From Lottia gigantea (Eukaryota; Mollusca; Gastropoda; Lottiidae), in NCBI RefSeq assembly GCF_000327385.1, contig NW_008710725.1, forward strand, positions 542,683 through 606,682: a stretch of 64,000 nucleotides of DNA, written 5' to 3'. The notes beneath the pieces were generated by a model. That model searched no databases, was not told where the DNA came from, and worked only from the letters and a program-made list of their open reading frames with translations. Position numbers and translations under genes: made by a program. Positions 10,623-33,900 of this stretch are shown piece by piece. The first letter of the stretch is position 1. Each line of letters starts with the position of its first letter.

Positions 10623-13600
10623 GAGGAGTGCACCTTCTGTAAGAGGAAGATTCTTTCCATTCCAACTCCAAAGAAACAACCAGTGAAGCAACAGGTCAAA
10701 CAAGCAGCCAAAGACGCCGTCAAAGTTGCTGCCAAACAAGCCATCAAACAAAAAGTAGTGCCAAAAGTTGTACCCAAAAAGGTCCAACAAGTCGTCGATA
10801 AAGTCAAAGATACAGATGGAGACGGAATTCCCGATTATCTCGATGATGACGACGACAATGACGGAATCCCCGATCATTTGGACAATGATGACGATGGCGA
10901 TGGAATTCCCGATGATCAGCAAATCGACTCCGATGGGGACGGAATTCCAGATTATTTAGACGATGATGACGATAATGACGGCATTCCAGATCATCTTGAT
11001 GACGATGCCGATGGCGATGGAATTCCCGATTACCAAGAAATAGACACCGATGGAGATGGAATTCCCGACTATCTCGATGACGATGACGACAATGATGGTA
11101 TTCCCGATCACCTCGATGACGATGACGATGGAGATGGAATTCCCGATCATTTAGAGGGTGATTCCGATGGAGATGGAGTTCCCGATTACCAGCAAATAGA
11201 CACCGATGGCGACGGCATTCCCGACTACTTAGATGATGATGACGATAATGACGGCATCCCTGATCACCTCGATGATGATGACGATGGTGATGGCATTCCA
11301 GATCATTTAGAGGTCGATTCCGATGGAGACGGAATTCCTGATTACTTGGATGACGATGATGACAATGACGGAATCCCTGACCATCTTGATGAGGATGCTG
11401 ACGGAGATGGAATCCCCGATTATCAGGAAATCGACACTGATGGAGACGGAATTCCCGACTATCTCGATGACGATGACGATAATGACGGTATCCCCGATCA
11501 TTTAGACCACGATGATGATGGAGATGGCATCCCCGATCATATGGAAAAGGACACTGATGGCGATGGAATCCCCGATTATCTCGATGATGACGATGACAAT
11601 GATGGAATTCCCGACTCTGAAGATGACGACGACGACGGAGATGGAATTCCCGACGATCAAGAGGACATGGACGGTGACGGAATCCCCGATTATCTCGATG
11701 ACGATGCTGACGGCGATGGAATCCCCGACAAAACACAAATTGACACGGACGGCGATGGAATTCCCGACTATCTTGACGATGATGACGATGGTGACGGAAT
11801 ACCCGATCATTTGGATGACGATGATGACGGAGACGGAATTCCCGATGATCAGGAAATCGATACGGACGGAGATGGAATTCCTGACTACTTGGATGACGAT
11901 GACGATAACGACGGAATCCCCGATCATCTCGATCATGATGACGATGGTGACGGAATCCCTGATCATTTAGAAGACAAAGACGGGGACGGTATTCCCGATC
12001 ATTTGGATGACGACGACGATAATGATGGAATCCCCGATTATAAAGAAATTGATACAGATGGTGACGGAATCCCCGACTATTTGGATGATGACGATGATAA
12101 TGATGGAATCCCCGATTCTGAAGATGATGACGATGACGGTGACGGAATTCCAGACCACCTCCAAATTGACACTGACGGAGACGGAATCCCGGACCATTTA
12201 GATGATGGTGATGATAATGATGGAATTCCCGATCATTTGGATAATGATGCTGATGGCGATGGAATCCCCGATGACCAAGAAGTAGATACGGATGGCGATG
12301 GCATCCCCGATTACTTGGATGACGATGATGACAATGACGGAATCCCTGACCATCTTGATGAGGATGCTGACGGAGATGGAATCCCCGATTATCAAGAAAT
12401 AGACACCGATGGAGACGGAATTCCAGACTATCTCGATGACGATGACGATAATGACGGCATCCCCGATCATTTAGACGATGATGACGATGGAGATGGTATT
12501 CCCGATCATTTGGAACATGACACTGACGGCGATGGAATCCCAGATTACCTCGACGATGATGATGATGGTGATGGAATCCCCGATTCTCAAGAAGTAGACT
12601 CTGATGGTGATGGCATCCCGGATTATCTGGATGATGATGATGACAACGACGGAATCCCCGATGACGAAGATGAAGATGCAAATGGAAATGGAATCCCCGA
12701 CGAACATGAAATTGACACAGACGGAGACGGAATCCCCGATTACCTGGATGAGGATGACGACAATGACGGCATCCCCGATTCAGAAGACACAGACGCTGAC
12801 GGAAACGGAATTCCGGACTTCATGGAGAAGGACACGGACGGAGATGGAATTCCTGATTATTTAGACGATGATGACGACAATGACGGAATCCCCGATGTTT
12901 TAGACAATGATGACGATGGTGATGGAATCCCCGATGATAAAGAGGATATGGATGGGGATGGAATTCCAGATCACCTTGACCTTGATGCTGATGGTGATGG
13001 TATTCCAGACAAGCTTCCTGACACAGATGGAGATGGAATTCCCGACCACCTTGACACAGATGATGACGGCGATGGAATCCCCGATGACGAAGAAGATATG
13101 GATGGTGACGGAATCCCCGATTACTTGGACGATGACGCCGACGGTGACGGTATCCCCGATAAGCAAGTTGACTCCGATGGTGATGGAATCCCTGACTACT
13201 TGGACGACGATGATGATAACGATGGTATCCCCGATATTTTCGAAGATGACGAAAGTTGCACGAAGAACAAGCGATGTGGCAAAATTGCTTTGAAGAGACG
13301 AAAGAAGAAGATTTCGGATGGAGGATCCACGACCGTGTTTTCTCGAGTTGCTAAAGCTTTGAAGAACATGGTCGTTGAGGACGAGGAAGATGAAGAGGAT
13401 CCAAGCCATAAATATTCCGAGGAAGCCCAAGATGAGGACCACAAGCCCCTGAAACCACATAAAGAAGAATATGACTTGGTTAACATCTTGAAGTCAACAT
13501 TCTTTGGTGCTACAGCAGATGATGATGGAGATGACGGTGATGACAAAGGAAACGTTAAGGACGATGATGATGAATCTCGGGCTAAAAAAAAAGCCCAAAT

Positions 13601-13997
13601 TCCTAACCAGCCAAAAATCCCAAAACCAGTAGCTAAAGTAGTAAATCAACAACAGAATTTAAAACAGAAAAATATAGCAGGAAATATGAAAGTAGCCCCA
13701 AATTTAAAGAAGCCCATTCCACAGCAGAAAAAGCCGGTGCAGACACCTCAAGGAAAGAAGCCTATTCCTCAACAAAAACCACAAGTACCTAAAAAGCCAG
13801 TTATAGCAGGACAGAAGCCAGCAGTTCCCGTGAAGAAGCCGGTGCCTCAGCAACAACTAAAGCAGAAACCTCAACAAGGGAAGCAACTGAATCCCCAAGT
13901 GGTCGCACAACAGCAGAAACTTAAGATGAACAAGGTTCCGGTGCAGAAACAAAATGTGAAGCCAGTCCAAGCAAAGAAAGTGAAAGTTGGGAAGTAG
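10623..13997 (+). CDS. Acidic protein with about 60 DGDGIPD (thrombospondin-3-type) calcium repeats
   Basis: Single long exon of 1124 codons, taken to start after a strong acceptor (pyrimidine tract then CAG at 10620-10622). The frame is open further upstream, but that part is a dispersed repeat with no suitable ATG at its head, so a 5' exon (presumably with a signal peptide) is missing. Layout: a short Cys pair (EECTFCKRK); a Lys/Val/Gln-rich basic stretch; about 810 residues of 13-residue units alternating [23 protein letters not shown] and spacers such as QEID or EDMD; then CTKNKRCGK, an acidic segment, and a C-terminal tail of about 150 residues rich in KPxPQQ/KKP. The units have the Asp spacing of thrombospondin type-3 calcium loops, so strong Ca2+ binding is expected (family knowledge). 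The alternation of polyacid and polycation resembles mineral-associated matrix proteins; a shell or extracellular matrix role is inference. Asp and Gly codons vary between units while the protein repeat stays fixed, which suggests selection on the protein. Confidence 0.85.
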   Translation, partial: EECTFCKRKILSIPTPKKQPVKQQVKQAAKDAVKVAAKQAIKQKVVPKVVPKKVQQVVDKVKDTDGDGIPDYLDDDDDNDGIPDHLDNDDDGDGIPDDQQIDSDGDGIPDYLDDDDDNDGIPDHLDDDADGDGIPDYQEIDTDGDGIPDYLDDDDDNDGIPDHLDDDDDGDGIPDHLEGDSDGDGVPDYQQIDTDGDGIPDYLDDDDDNDGIPDHLDDDDDGDGIPDHLEVDSDGDGIPDYLDDDDDNDGIPDHLDEDADGDGIPDYQEIDTDGDGIPDYLDDDDDNDGIPDHLDHDDDGDGIPDHMEKDTDGDGIPDYLDDDDDNDGIPDSEDDDDDGDGIPDDQEDMDGDGIPDYLDDDADGDGIPDKTQIDTDGDGIPDYLDDDDDGDGIPDHLDDDDDGDGIPDDQEIDTDGDGIPDYLDDDDDNDGIPDHLDHDDDGDGIPDHLEDKDGDGIPDHLDDDDDNDGIPDYKEIDTDGDGIPDYLDDDDDNDGIPDSEDDDDDGDGIPDHLQIDTDGDGIPDHLDDGDDNDGIPDHLDNDADGDGIPDDQEVDTDGDGIPDYLDDDDDNDGIPDHLDEDADGDGIPDYQEIDTDGDGIPDYLDDDDDNDGIPDHLDDDDDGDGIPDHLEHDTDGDGIPDYLDDDDDGDGIPDSQEVDSDGDGIPDYLDDDDDNDGIPDDEDEDANGNGIPDEHEIDTDGDGIPDYLDEDDDNDGIPDSEDTDADGNGIPDFMEKDTDGDGIPDYLDDDDDNDGIPDVLDNDDDGDGIPDDKEDMDGDGIPDHLDLDADGDGIPDKLPDTDGDGIPDHLDTDDDGDGIPDDEEDMDGDGIPDYLDDDADGDGIPDKQVDSDGDGIPDYLDDDDDNDGIPDIFEDDESCTKNKRCGKIALKRRKKKISDGGSTTVFSRVAKALKNMVVEDEEDEEDPSHKYSEEAQDEDHKPLKPHKEEYDLVNILKSTFFGATADDDGDDGDDKGNVKDDDDESRAKKKAQIPNQPKIPKPVAKVVNQQQNLKQKNIAGNMKVAPNLKKPIPQQKKPVQTPQGKKPIPQQKPQVPKKPVIAGQKPAVPVKKPVPQQQLKQKPQQGKQLNPQVVAQQQKLKMNKVPVQKQNVKPVQAKKVKVGK

Positions 13998-14560
13998 ACT
14001 TTGTCCAATCATCTCATACCACATCTTCTTCAAAATGTCAAGCTATTTAGTCGAAGTTGGTAATAGCTTGATATTGTGAAGATGCTGATACCACTAGTGG
14101 GATTTTGATACCACTGTTTAAACAGCCCGGTATAAAAGGCATCGGAAAGGCCTCGGCTGGAGAAAGATTTGGGATTGTAAACTAAATTGAAAGACTGTCA
14201 TCCACATCACATTCCCTATGATTTCATGTTCAAATTGTTACCATGTATTTTGAAATCAATATTTTGCATTTAGCACAGTTTCTATAGCCCAGTCAAACTT
14301 TGCTAAACCTAACGTTGAAAAAATTGGAACACCAGGTCTCTTGATTTTTTGGGCAACTTGTTATATATTTATTATATTCTCTATAAGGTTTTCCAATGTC
14401 AGTATCACAAAGGGTCATGGGACCGTATTTTGACTGGACTATCGGGTTTTTCTAACTCTTTTAATACACGAAAGTTCAAATTGAAATGCTGAATATACAC
14501 CAATGGAAGGTGCACTTTGGTACTAGTGTCAAATCCTTGGACTTCCGAATAAAGAATAAC
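13998..14560 (+). other. Probable 3' UTR of the calcium-repeat gene
   Basis: There is no coding after TAG. An AATAAA at 14548-14553 is the first good polyadenylation signal. A hairpin element at 14022-14084 sits 25 bp after the stop. The UTR extent is inferred. Confidence 0.5.
14022..14084. repeat. Hairpin (MITE-like) element
   Basis: The left arm 'catcttcttcaaaatgtcaagctatt' region (14022-14049) pairs with the right arm 'taatagcttgatattgtgaagatg' region (14061-14084) apart from a 3-base bulge and one or two mismatches. The same arm ('acaatgtcaagctattac') occurs singly near 26548, 57525 and 63930, so it belongs to a dispersed family. Confidence 0.75.
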
Positions 14561-17363
14561 ATTTCTTGCATTTCTTTTTCAATTCGATTTGGAATCTGTC
14601 AAAATATTGAAGTTTGTTTGAGAATCATTTTATTTGCCTTTTAGTAAGTGTCTTAAAACGAAAAAAAAATTGATTAAGATAGATCCTTACTTGCTGTGAT
14701 GACTTGATTTTGTTTATGACCCTTATGTTATTTTGCGAAGCTTTCAGGGACCCTGGAGATTTACAGATCTTTTGGATGTATTGGCCCACGCCATTATATA
14801 CTGCATACTCTGGAGTATAAAACGCATGCTTGTATAATGCGTATCGTTGGTTACAGGTCTTTGCACTTATAGTTATACCGGCATCTCTGAGATTAAGACC
14901 TCCACGCTATTGTACAGTTCTGAGTATAGTACGCATGTGTGGATAATGCGAACTTCTGAATTCCAGGTCGCTTCGCTACCATATATCTGTATTAGTATTA
15001 CAAGTCTATGCGAGTCATGCGCAGCTATAAAATTTATAGTTTCGATATCATATAATTCTGAGTATAATACGCATGAATGAATTTCAGGTCGCTATAATAT
15101 ATACCTCTCCGTATAATACGCATGTGTGCACAATACGCACCTCTACAATTTAGGTCCCTTTATTATTGTATTATTCTTGGATATATAACGCAACCACTTC
15201 GCTATTATAAAGGCTTATATACCTGTATATACTATAATATTGAATAATTCCGAGTATAAAACGTATGGGTGTATAATACGCACCTGTGAAATGAGATCAA
15301 TATATAATCCGAGTCTCTGAAAGCTTTATTTGTGTCTATATGTAACTATAAACTGATGTACATGTTTATTTTAAAATTCTATATTTTGACGTGTGACTGT
15401 TGTAGTGTGATACTGAAAAATGTGAACAAGTTTTGATATTTTGCACGTTGTTTTGAAATTTTTGCAAAATGGCAAAGGAGATACCTGTGCCTTTCTTTCG
15501 AATGTCATGTTCCAGGGATGCTGATTCGTACACACAACTGCAGAATGTGCGTTTCTATTCGAGTATGACTGTAAAATAGTTTTGCTATAATAATTCCGTC
15601 CAACACCAATGTGCCTCAGAGTTAAAAGATATTGCAATCAAAATTAAGCAATATGTTTTATTTCATCATAGGCACATATCTTTAGCTTTACATACTTTCG
15701 TCCGTGCAATGACTGTAAATGATGATTGTACAAAAAGAAGATATTTTTCCTAAATATTTTTCTACCCAATAGATCAGTTGGTTGTGTTCTGTATTTTGAG
15801 TATTGTTGAATATTTATCTATTTATTTGTCAGTTGACCTGTTATATGTTAAGATTAATAATTTGTCCCTATGTGAACTGAGTGAAATAGCATAAAATTTA
15901 ATGGCAAATTGGCACCAAAATTGTATCTGTTTGCTAATACAGTTGTGGAGTCAAAGGAGAGGCAGAAGGGGCAGTTACACAGCCTCGAAAACAAGTTTTT
16001 TTCTGGCAAAAATACCATAACTAGGTTAGAGATTCGGGCAATCTCAGATATCTTGCCGGATATCTTTCGGATCTGGCTCCACCACTGTAGTACTACATTC
16101 ATTGTACATAAAATGGGTTACACAAAAGGATATTTTGGTATAGTACTATTGTATATATTATACTTTAATAGTAGCATAAAAACCCATCGTGGCATTCTCA
16201 CTTATTGTGGAAATACACTTAGCATGGATTTTTACTTTGGATTCACTCTCAAGACTGACATAAATGTCAAATGATAATAGGCCAATGGATTTTGACTAGG
16301 AATTAATATACAGAGTGGCCCATCACAGGGTCAAAGATGAAAGTTTTGTGCTATTTCAACCAGTTTGTAATCTGTAGAGTTAATTACTAGCAGGGAAGTT
16401 GTTTAATTAATAAATTAATTAGTGTTGTACAATATGTAAATATTCCCCTTCAAATAAAATATTTCTAAAAAAATCTGATATTCTGATAAGTCAAAGAAAA
16501 CCACCCCAGCCACTGAGATGTACCACTGAGATGTACCACTGAGGGGTATCACTGAGATGTACCACTGAGATGTACCACTGAGGGGTATCAATAAAAATTA
16601 ATGCCAATTGACCTTTCGCAGGTCTGAGTAAGGAATGGGCATTTCACAATGATCCACTCCCTAAATACACAACTGTACATCAGTTAAAGGTCCTGAAATA
16701 GGCTCAAAGAGTCAAAAGCTACCCAACTAAAGAGTACCTACCTACTAGCAAAGTCACCAGCTTATTGGTGAACTTATTAGCCATAGGACAGTCTTGACCA
16801 TCATCAGCTCATTGGTATTTAAAACATTCCCTCTTATAAACATCACAATCATAAAAACAATGTATATATTATAACAAAAAACAACAGAATAAAAAAAATA
16901 ACAAAATAATTGCACTTTGCAACAAAAAAAATACAGTAAAGTGGTCTTCAATGGAATAATTATCACTTGTTAATATTGTTGGTTTTAAAAATAAGCCACT
17001 AACTGACTACAGAATTTTAGTTTGTCACATTTGGTTTTGGATAGAATTCACAACTTCTGTTGGATATGTATAACATATAGTCAAATTGTAAAAGCATTAA
17101 ACATGTATATAGCATTGAAATTTAATCGATCAAAAAACATTTTTTCTTAGCTTGAAAGATTAGTGCTTAATAAAAACTTGATTATAAAAATTTGATCCTA
17201 AAGATATTTCAGAATTGAATGATCCAACCACTGCAAAACAATCTTTGAAGTCAAAAATATGATCCTTTAAAGCTTAATTTCTTGATACAATTGATCTAGT
17301 GAAAGCATACCAATCTTAAAGTCAATTTCAAAGTTCAAAGCTCATTGGAATAGGGGTAGTAGT
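14561..17363. other. Gene-free spacer with degenerate tandem repeats
   Basis: At about 14800-15290 a decayed tandem repeat carries recurring 'gagtataa-acgcatg', 'gtataatacgcacct' and 'caggtcgct'. At 16505-16590 units of 'ccactgagatgta' alternate with 'ccactgaggggta' (13 bp). An open frame of 121 codons at 15909-16274 (+) has no recognisable feature and is probably chance. Nothing else is seen. Confidence 0.6.
14800..15290 (+). repeat. Degenerate tandem repeat
   Basis: Four or five diverged copies of a unit of about 90-110 bp built on '(t)ctgagtataatacgcatg' + 'tgtataatgcgcacct' + 'ctgaatttcaggtcgct'. There is no coding signal. Confidence 0.65.
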
Positions 17364-29800
<12,437 letters not shown>

Positions 29801-30950
29801 AATTTTGACAGAGATTTGGCCTAATTTGGGCCTTTAAAACTCAAAAATTTTGAGACAGTTTTTCACGTTTGGTCATGTGCCATTTTGTACTTTGAAAGCG
29901 AGTATAAACAAAAGAGTTATGTTCCCTTGATTCATGACTGAATCGCCACCATTTTGGATTCTAATAAGACAGCTCGACCTCAAATAAGTCAAATCGATCG
30001 TATGAAAGGTTAAGCTGGGCATTTTACCATTTATCAATAGAAAAGCCTGTATAGATTTAGAGTTCCCGAGCATTAAATGCAGTTTTCACCAGATCAGTCC
30101 AAGCTACTCAAAAAGAGTACCCTCTCCAATGGTAGTTACAATTTCGCCAGGTGTCGTACAAAAAAAACTATACTAGGCTTATGTAAAGAAATACTATCCG
30201 GTATATAATCCGATCGACATTATCAATTCTGCATAAGAAAGATAGAATTTCATATACTTTTAGTTAATCCGAAACTAGTCGACTCTTCTTATAAAACCAT
30301 CTAAATATTCAGCTGATAGAGCTCAATTTCAGCTGCCGGAACCACTTTAAAGAATTAAATTTCGACGTCTGGTTGATTAGTTGAAATTAAGTTCTATCAA
30401 CTGGTTAAGCATACATATTTAGACGACCATGTCCCTTTAATTGGTAACAGATGTCGGTCAAGTGGGAGTCAGTAAAATGAAATATTTAAAGGGAATTTTT
30501 CTAACCTTCTAACCTAATTTGATAACTTTTCTTCCAAATATGAAAGATTCTTATTCAACAAGGGATATCTGCAACTTTCGAAATGAAATGGAGTTTTACG
30601 CCCTAATTTTCTACACATTCAAATGGCTACCAGACAATATCTTTTTAAAAAGTCAAAAACTGTCAAAAGTAGCTATCAGGGGCAAGGTAAGAAGTTTCGG
30701 ACTAATGAACATAGAACGACAATCTCACGTGTTGTGAAGCCTGTTGTAACTTTATCAATACAAAGACACTGCATACAAATAAACATCGTAGGCGGTTATT
30801 GAATCGTTATCTGCGCAGTCGTGAACTTTGACCTGTTGACTAGGCCGCTATACGAGTCATATAATAGTATAATGAGTTTTATTAGTATAAGCAATGTGTA
30901 TATATGACTATGTCTAAATATTGAAACTTAATCTTGAAATTTTTGACAAA
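29801..30950. other. Divergent spacer between the RCC1 gene and the membrane-protein gene
   Basis: About 1.15 kb separates two divergently read start codons, so both promoters should lie here. No clear TATA element was picked out. There is a weak inverted repeat of 'ctaaatattcagctgataga' / 'ttctatcaactgg...catatttaga' at about 30300-30425. An open frame at 30519-30737 has no recognisable feature. Confidence 0.45.
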
Positions 30951-33900
30951 ATGGGAAGTGGCGACGGATTAGGAGATAAATACGACCATGAGCACGCTCT
31001 AGAGGAATGTGCGGAATATTCAGGTAAATTTTAAATCTTATAATACACCTTTTGTTGTCAAAGATCGACCTAATTCGCAAGAGTTAATTCGGATTAGGAT
31101 TAAACAAGTCAACGCGAGATGTTCGACTTTGGGCGGCATCTAGCATGTTCATTGACCTAATTACGGGACAATATCTGATGTACGTTTCATATCTTGTATA
31201 TAGTGAAATTATTTTATGGTACATCGTTTCTACAATTTATATTGTTATCACCACTTTATTTGCTGTTATCCTATTTCTTGATTAAGTAACAGCGTTTCTA
31301 CAATTTACATTATCATCAGTTTTATAACAACGTTTCTTTAATCAACATTAGGATGCAGGCCTACACAACGTTTCAACAAATTAACACTTTTTATAATAAA
31401 GTCCCCCCTTCCCCCCATTTTATTGTAGGCTTACACAATAAAAACCATGAGTAGTATACAATATAAACTGATAATGACAATGTAAATTGTTGAAACGTTG
31501 TGTACAATAAAACTCGGGAGTAGTATACCATATAAACTAATGATGACAATGTAAATTGTTGAAACGTTGTGTAGAATAAAACCCAGTAGTAGTATAACAT
31601 TTACACCCATGATAACAATGTAAAATGTGTATTAGTGATAGGTTATTACATGTAATCTCTAACCTCTAAACATTGGTGAAATATTATGTATGATGTATCG
31701 ATCAATGAAACAGATCGTGTAAATCGTACTGTGATTGATTATTTATTACAAGGTGGTCAATGTGAACATCTGTCCTTTTTACTGACAGAATACGGACAAT
31801 GACCACTGCTGTGTCACTGACTCGTCAATGTCCTTGTGGCGATATGGCCGAGAGCCGAGAAGAGTCTGGGGGATTCGAACCAATTAAGCTTGCCTAGCAG
31901 ACGACAATCTAACTCGCTACCCACTTTGACAGTTGTAAATCGCGACATACCAAACACAAATCTTTATTTATTTTCACTCTCTGAAAAGAATGCAATGTTG
32001 TCAAACTTAACTATCAATAAATAATATAAGCTATGTGGACTCTCTGAAAGGGATGCCAAGTTGTTAAACCTAGATACCAAATAAATAATATTAGCTATGT
32101 GGACTCTCTGAAAGGGATGCCAAGTTGTTAAACCTAGATACCAAATAAATAATATTAGCTATGTGGACTCTCTGAAAGGATGTCGAGTTGACAAACCCAC
32201 ATGCCAAATTGACAATATTAGCTATGTTGACTGACAAGCCCAGTCAGCTGTATAGAATTTCTAAGAATTATGTGTTAATAATCAGAAGAATGTTTATCTG
32301 TCAGGATATGATAAAATATATTATTTCACTATAAAGTTACAGTCTACTGCTCTTATGTAATAAATCAAGACGAGACTCAACTAGATCCTAGTTGGTTGGG
32401 TGGGAATTCGGGAAATTAGGACGAACAACTTTATTTCATTAGTCCAATAAGGTACAGAACAGTAGGATATAAAACTACATTTCATTTCATTAGTCCAATA
32501 AGATACAGAACAGTGGGATATAAAACTCTATTTCATTTCAATAGTCCAATAAAATACAGAACAGTAGGATTTAAAACTACATTTCATTTCATTAGCCCAA
32601 TAAGATACAGAACAGTAGTATATAAAACTACATTTCATTTCATTAGTCCAATAAGATACAGAACAGTAGGATATAAAACTACATTTCATTTCATTAGCCC
32701 AATAAGATACAGAACAGTAGGATATAAAACTCTATTTCATTTCAATAGCCCAATAAGATACAGAACAGTAGGATATAAAACTACATTTCATTTCATTAGT
32801 CCAATAAGATACAGAACAGTAGGATATAAAACTCTATTTCATTTCAATAGTCCAATAAAATACAGAACAGTAGGATATAAAACTACATTTCATTTCATTA
32901 GCCCAATAAGATACAGAACAGTAGGATATAAAACTCTATTTCATTTCAATAGTCCAATAAGATACAGAACAGTAGGATATAAAACTCTATTTCATTTCAT
33001 TAGACCAATAAGATACAGAACAGTAGGATATGAAACTCTATTTCATTTCATTAGTCCAATAAGATACAGAACAGTGGGATATAAAACTGCATTTCATTTC
33101 ATTAGTCCAATAAGGTACCGAACAGTAGGATATAAAACTACATTTCATTTCATTAGTCCAATAAGATACAGAACAGTAGGACGTAAAACTCTATTTCATT
33201 TCTAACTGTATGAAGTTTTTGTTAAACAACAAGAGGATTATAGTACAGTAGAGAATAATCAATAAGTAAATATATTATTGCTGCGAGAGAAATACCAACC
33301 TAGTGATGTCATCTAGAATTCAATATTAATCATTCATTGATTTTAAAATACTTTAATATGACCTAATCATGTTCAACCAGCAAACATTTTATATTGAAAT
33401 AGTCAGAATGGGACTGCAGCTTTATTAGATTTGTAGCAACCGCACTAAGACATGAAGATATTTTTCTAACACAGAGATAAAGACAGTAACGACTCTTTTC
33501 GTGTTGAATAGTATGGGAATGGAGCTTACTCAGACCTGTAGAGAGCAAGACAGTTTTCAAACTTTATGTGTATTAGGGACACTGTTAGCATCGATTTGCA
33601 GCATTCCAATTTTCAATCCGATGTCTGTGGTTCTTGCGACGTAAATTATACAAAGGCCACAAATCTAACTAAGGACCTTTGTTAGAGGGTTCTTTTCTAC
33701 CAAGCACAGAATAAAAACCCTTCATCGAAAAATAAAATAGCACCCTATACTTTAGTATTCTTTCAAATAAAATGTATTTAGATTCGTTTTGAATTTACCA
33801 CATGAATGAAAGGAGAATAAACGTGTCTAAGGTGAAAACAGCCTCCAAACCACCTGTCGTGATGAAAGGCAATCTGGCAGGCGCTGAAATAATTCCAGCG

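Noticed and set aside
10804-12681. 625-codon minus-strand frame, His/Arg/Asp-rich, plus several shorter minus-strand frames of Ile/Val-rich repeats
   Set aside because: These are the complement and shifted frames of the GAT/GAC-rich DGDGIPD repeats, which contain almost no stop codons in other frames. They have no independent signal.
15909-16274. 121-codon frame in the spacer after the calcium-repeat gene
   Set aside because: No motif, repeat-poor but compositionally unremarkable, and no neighbouring exon that would join it.
32513-33205. 230-codon frame with a 17-residue repeat (GYKTTFHFISPIRYRTV)
   Set aside because: It is a 51-bp intronic minisatellite whose length is a multiple of three. 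The same unit occurs in reverse orientation and in other introns, so no protein-level constraint is indicated.
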